Assembly (NCBI RefSeq): GCF_040605455.1
Contig: NZ_JBEXCV010000281.1
Span: forward strand, 1 to 5,660
Reading direction: 5' to 3'
Length of the DNA: 5,660 nt
Origin: Embleya sp040605455
GTDB lineage: Bacteria > Actinomycetota > Actinomycetes > Streptomycetales > Streptomycetaceae
Shown here piece by piece: positions 5,504 to 5,660 of the stretch (the first letter of the stretch is position 1; every line of letters starts with the position of its first letter). The position numbers and the translations under genes were made by a program. The notes below the pieces were generated by a model. It was given only the letters and a program-made list of their open reading frames with translations, had not been told where the DNA came from and made no database searches.

Positions 5504-5603
5504 CGTGACACGCCTGTGACTAGTGTTCTGCGGCAGGCGATCGGCTCGATGTCGGCCACCCGGTGGACACGATCGCCTCCGCCGAGTTCGGGGACGTGTT
5601 TCG

Positions 5604-5660
5604 GTGACGGTGGGTGACCATCGTCGGTGCGACGCGAAGCCGGAACCGGGGACCCTTGCA
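5604..5660 (+). CDS. Possible start of a gene running off the right edge
   Basis: GTG 5604 opens a frame that stays open for 19 codons to the window end (beginning VTVGDHRRCDAKPEPG). GGGGA at 5590-5594 lies 9 bases upstream, a reasonable ribosome binding site. Against it, only about two thirds of the third positions are G or C. A second GTG at 5614 in another frame is also open to the edge, with better third positions but a poorer binding site. The product cannot be identified from so few residues. Confidence 0.25.
   Translation, partial: MTVGDHRRCDAKPEPGTLA

Larger units (their letters stand above)
5273..5603. other. Gene-free region upstream of the four-span membrane gene
   Basis: No convincing complete gene is seen here. 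From 5273 to about 5381 it is GC-rich with two inverted repeats in the presumed leader of the minus-strand membrane gene. From about 5381 to 5500 GC drops to near half, with clusters of A and T, repeated TTGGCAA boxes, a TTCCGGAA palindrome (5412-5419) and a CCGTG/CACGG inverted repeat (5434-5446). From about 5500 the DNA becomes GC-rich again. The layout fits a divergent regulatory region between the minus-strand membrane gene and a plus-strand gene starting near or beyond the right edge. Confidence 0.6.

Noticed and set aside
5493..5519. Eight-residue leader-like peptide (MVMVVTRL)
   Set aside because: A GTGAGGG run lies upstream, but there are no repeated regulatory codons, no attenuator hairpin after it and no match to the cysteine-type leader peptides known in actinobacteria. 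Tiny frames of this size are expected by chance.
1..5660. CRISPR array, tRNA, rRNA, insertion sequence or toxin-antitoxin pair
   Set aside because: No regularly spaced repeats, no cloverleaf-like arms, no transposase-like protein with terminal inverted repeats, and no small paired genes were seen on either strand.

Overview
This window looks like chromosomal DNA from a high-GC actinomycete, most likely Streptomyces or a close relative. GC is very high, third codon positions in the convincing genes are almost all G or C, GTG starts are common, and the helicase closely resembles the PcrA/UvrD1 proteins I know from that group. The lineage is inferred from protein character and base composition; no database search was run.

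Layout, left to right. (1) Positions 1-223 hold an edge segment of unclear coding status, then an upstream region with a clean 17-bp palindrome. (2) A plus-strand gene (224-1462) encodes a six-span membrane protein with a soluble, IPT/TIG-like C-terminal domain. (3) A near-perfect 25-bp inverted repeat (1475-1529) lies between two convergent stop codons and should end transcription from both sides. (4) A minus-strand gene (1542-4058) encodes a complete SF1A helicase, PcrA/UvrD. (5) A 121-bp divergent spacer carries both upstream regions. (6) A plus-strand gene (4180-4899) encodes a PIG-L/LmbE-type zinc deacetylase. (7) Sixteen bases later, and convergent, lies a minus-strand gene (4916-5272) for a small four-span membrane protein. 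(8) The last 388 bases hold no convincing complete gene. They contain hairpins in the leader of the small membrane gene, an AT-richer patch with repeated TTGGCAA boxes, and a possible gene start running off the right edge.

The genes alternate in direction and each seems to be its own transcription unit, so nothing here forms an operon or an evident multi-gene system. PcrA is a housekeeping repair and replication-support helicase. The deacetylase has a complete active site but an unassigned substrate. Both membrane proteins are of unknown function. I see no mobile element, CRISPR array, tRNA, rRNA or defence cassette. The points most worth a second look are the palindrome and unusual architecture of the first gene, the insertion and repeated N-terminal motif in PcrA, and the compositionally distinct right end.
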